A stretch of DNA of 5,481 nt from DAOTVS01 sp034436375 (lineage in GTDB: Bacteria; Chloroflexota; Anaerolineae; SpSt-313), in assembly GCA_034436375.1 (NCBI GenBank), contig DAOTVS010000185.1, positions 1 through 5,481 on the forward strand. Direction: 5' to 3'. Numbering within the stretch: the stretch's first letter is position 1; every line of letters starts with the position of its first letter. Of the stretch, positions 4,618 through 5,481 are shown piece after piece. The position numbers and the translations under genes were made by a program. The notes under the pieces are model-generated. The model made no database searches and was not told where the DNA came from. It saw nothing but the letters and a program-made list of their open reading frames with translations.

Positions 4618-4863
4618 ATGAACATCAAAGTGCTCGGGCCAGGTTGCCCCAACTGCCAAAAGCTGGCGCAGGTGGTCTACCAGGCGCTTGAAGAACTCGG
4701 CATGGAGGCGACGATCGAAAAGGTTACCCAGTATCCAGAGATCATGAAATATAACATCCTGGCCACGCCGGGGTTGGTGATCGACGGTAAGGTAGTCTCT
4801 GCCGGGCGCGTTCCCAACAAGGCAGAGGTCGCATCCTGGCTGCAAGCCGCTCACAAGGCCTGA
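4618..4863 (+). CDS. Mini-thioredoxin of the MTH895 type, redox-active CPNC
   Basis: This 81-residue protein is a complete minimal thioredoxin/glutaredoxin-fold protein of the redox-active disulfide family (TIGR00412 type, like MTH895). MNIKVLGPGCPNCQKLAQVV carries the active-site CPNC at residues 10-13. The cis-proline is in LATPGLVIDGKVVSAG (Thr50-Pro51), and a last helix closes the fold. The length is normal for the family. AAGGAGGG (4605-4612) lies five bases before the ATG at 4618. It is the last gene of the right unit, about 92 bases after the Fe-S gene and separated from it by a hairpin. It probably donates electrons to a partner in the unit, or reduces disulfides formed by cysteine-rich neighbours; such proteins are also found beside arsenic and permease genes. 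The partner is not known. Confidence 0.92.
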   Translation: MNIKVLGPGCPNCQKLAQVVYQALEELGMEATIEKVTQYPEIMKYNILATPGLVIDGKVVSAGRVPNKAEVASWLQAAHKA

Positions 4864-4896
4864 TCGCACCGTCGCAGACCCGCCTCCGCCCCATGC

Positions 4897-4929
4897 AGCC
4901 TCCTGAAAGTCGCGAACCTTCGGGAGGCT
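4897..4929 (+). terminator. Long hairpin downstream of the mini-thioredoxin, possible terminator
   Basis: AGCCTCCTGAA (4897-4907) pairs with TTCGGGAGGCT (4919-4929): an 11-bp stem with a single G-U wobble and an 11-base loop. It begins 34 bases after the stop codon of the last gene of the right unit. No T-run follows, so it is not a classical intrinsic terminator, but its position suits transcript end formation or 3' protection. Confidence 0.45.
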
Positions 4930-4939
4930 TGACTGAGGC

Positions 4940-4953
4940 AGGGGTCCACCCCT
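4940..4953. repeat. Short stem-loop AGGGG-TCCA-CCCCT
   Basis: A 5-bp GC-rich stem with a four-base loop sits 11 bases after the long hairpin. With its neighbour it may help form a transcript end in either direction. By itself it could be chance. Confidence 0.3.
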
Positions 4954-4986
4954 CGCGTCCCATCTTCTGGTTGTGTAAATGCAATT

Positions 4987-5050
4987 GGGCACCGCACGAC
5001 AATCCATAGCCTGACGCCGGCCAGGCGCATTGTGCACCGTCGTGCTGCCC
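4987..5050. repeat. Extended inverted repeat with nested hairpin
   Basis: The left arm GGGCA-cc-GCACGAC (4987-5000) pairs with GTCGTGCTGCCC (5039-5050): 12 pairs with a two-base bulge. Inside it GCCTG (5009-5013) pairs with CAGGC (5022-5026), and AAT with ATT, so about 64 bases can fold into one branched arm. It could be a small structured RNA element, a terminator region for the minus-strand ferredoxin gene, or the end of a lost mobile element. No target-site duplication or transposase is seen. Confidence 0.45.
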
Positions 5051-5166
5051 TGGCGCGAAGCGACATGGGCCAGCTGGTAGATGCCGGTCACGGCGGCCTC
5101 CAGGCACTCGTTCACCAGGATTCGCTCACGCTCTGTGGCCCGGCCAACATTATGACCCCCATACGG

Positions 5167-5481
5167 CTAAGCCGGCGGGTACTTGGCACGCAATTCGCGA
5201 ATGCGCGCCTTGACCTCACGGCGATCGGCGAAGGTGATCGCATTCTTATTGCAGGCGTGCGTGCATGACTGGCAATAAACCTGACAATGCCAGGGGTTTT
5301 CGACACGCACTTTGCGTGTTGCTTTGTCGAAAGCATAGACGGTATCGTGACAGAACTTGATGCACTCCTGGCAGCCCACGCACTTGTCAGCATCGATCGC
5401 AGGATACCAGGGAATGAGATGACGTGGGATGCCGAGGTAGAGCTGGTATTTCTCCTCCAGCCCCGGCAAGACATCATCTTG
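5167..5481 (-). CDS. 2x[4Fe-4S] ferredoxin, start cut by right edge
   Basis: Read on the minus strand the visible 104 codons encode a small dicluster ferredoxin. Before the first cluster stands LGIPRHLIPWYPAIDADK, a lead typical of a family of short anaerobe ferredoxins. Cluster one is CVGCQECIKFC (C-x2-C-x2-C-x3-C). After VRVENPWH comes cluster two, CQVYCQSCTHAC (C-x3-C-x2-C-x3-C), with Asn instead of the common Pro after its last cysteine. A basic helical tail ends in LRAKYPPA. The frame stays open to the window edge with no in-frame ATG, so the true start is probably a few residues outside. A TTG at 5469 is possible but unsupported. It is convergent with the mini-thioredoxin gene and so belongs to another transcript. 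It may carry electrons for the Fe-S proteins nearby; the partner is unknown. Confidence 0.88.
   Translation of the reverse strand, partial: QDDVLPGLEEKYQLYLGIPRHLIPWYPAIDADKCVGCQECIKFCHDTVYAFDKATRKVRVENPWHCQVYCQSCTHACNKNAITFADRREVKARIRELRAKYPPA

Larger units (their letters stand above)
4864..5166. other. Structured intergenic region between convergent genes
   Basis: No convincing gene lies here. The mini-thioredoxin ends at its left and the ferredoxin ends at its right, so it is a convergent 3' region. It holds three inverted repeats, listed separately. One minus-strand frame stays open and reads protein-like from about 5163 to 5050 (with ERERILVNECLEAAVTGIYQ), but it has no start with a ribosome site and follows the ferredoxin TAG in the same frame. 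Confidence 0.6.

Noticed and set aside
4351..5115. Long minus-strand open frame (254 codons) across the thioredoxin and part of the Fe-S gene
   Set aside because: Most of it is antisense to two well-supported genes, it has no ribosome site at its GTG, and the composition is that of a GC-rich shadow. Only the part around 5050-5160 reads at all protein-like.
1..5481. CRISPR array, tRNA, rRNA or intact insertion sequence
   Set aside because: No regularly spaced repeats, no cloverleaf or rRNA-like stretches and no transposase reading were seen on either strand.

Overview
The window is GC-rich bacterial DNA with tightly packed genes, good Shine-Dalgarno sites and several iron-sulfur, cysteine-rich and thioredoxin-like proteins. 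This suggests an anaerobic or facultatively anaerobic bacterium. Some features would fit Chloroflexota (Anaerolineae-like) or a similar GC-rich anaerobe, but no phylogenetic marker is present, so that placement is a guess.

Layout. Two transcription units diverge from a control region at about 1115-1549. The left unit (minus strand) has an ArsR-family repressor (761-1114), a small thioredoxin-fold-like protein that seems to lack its N-terminal CxxC part (494-688), and the 5' part of an ACR3 arsenite efflux permease that runs off the left edge (1-436). Its promoter, TTGACA-N17-TATAAC on the minus strand, is followed at once by a TCAA-N6-TTGA dyad, a good operator candidate. The right unit (plus strand) starts with a second, different ArsR repressor carrying the classical ECCVCDL metal site (1550-1921). 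Then come two DGC-type putative zinc-binding proteins (1957-2367 and 2367-3083, coupled through TAATG), a small cysteine-rich DUF6951-like protein (3139-3480), a GcvH-like lipoyl carrier (3485-3934), a protein with a CdhD/RnfB-type 4Fe-4S motif (3986-4525) and a CPNC mini-thioredoxin (4618-4863). A structured, apparently non-coding stretch (4864-5166) separates this unit from a convergent dicluster ferredoxin gene (5167-5481, minus), which is cut by the right edge.

How it may work. The left arm is a recognisable arsenic-resistance unit: sensor plus efflux pump. The right arm is not a standard ars operon. It has a metalloid-type sensor but then a set of thiol, zinc, lipoyl and iron-sulfur proteins with no obvious catalytic enzyme among them. 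The most interesting reading is an ArsR-controlled redox or thiol-carrier module in which a lipoyl (dithiol) protein, a CPNC mini-thioredoxin and Fe-S proteins handle electrons, sulfur or a metalloid. This is inference: no glycine-cleavage P/T/L genes, no lipoate ligase and no heterodisulfide-reductase subunits are visible in the window.
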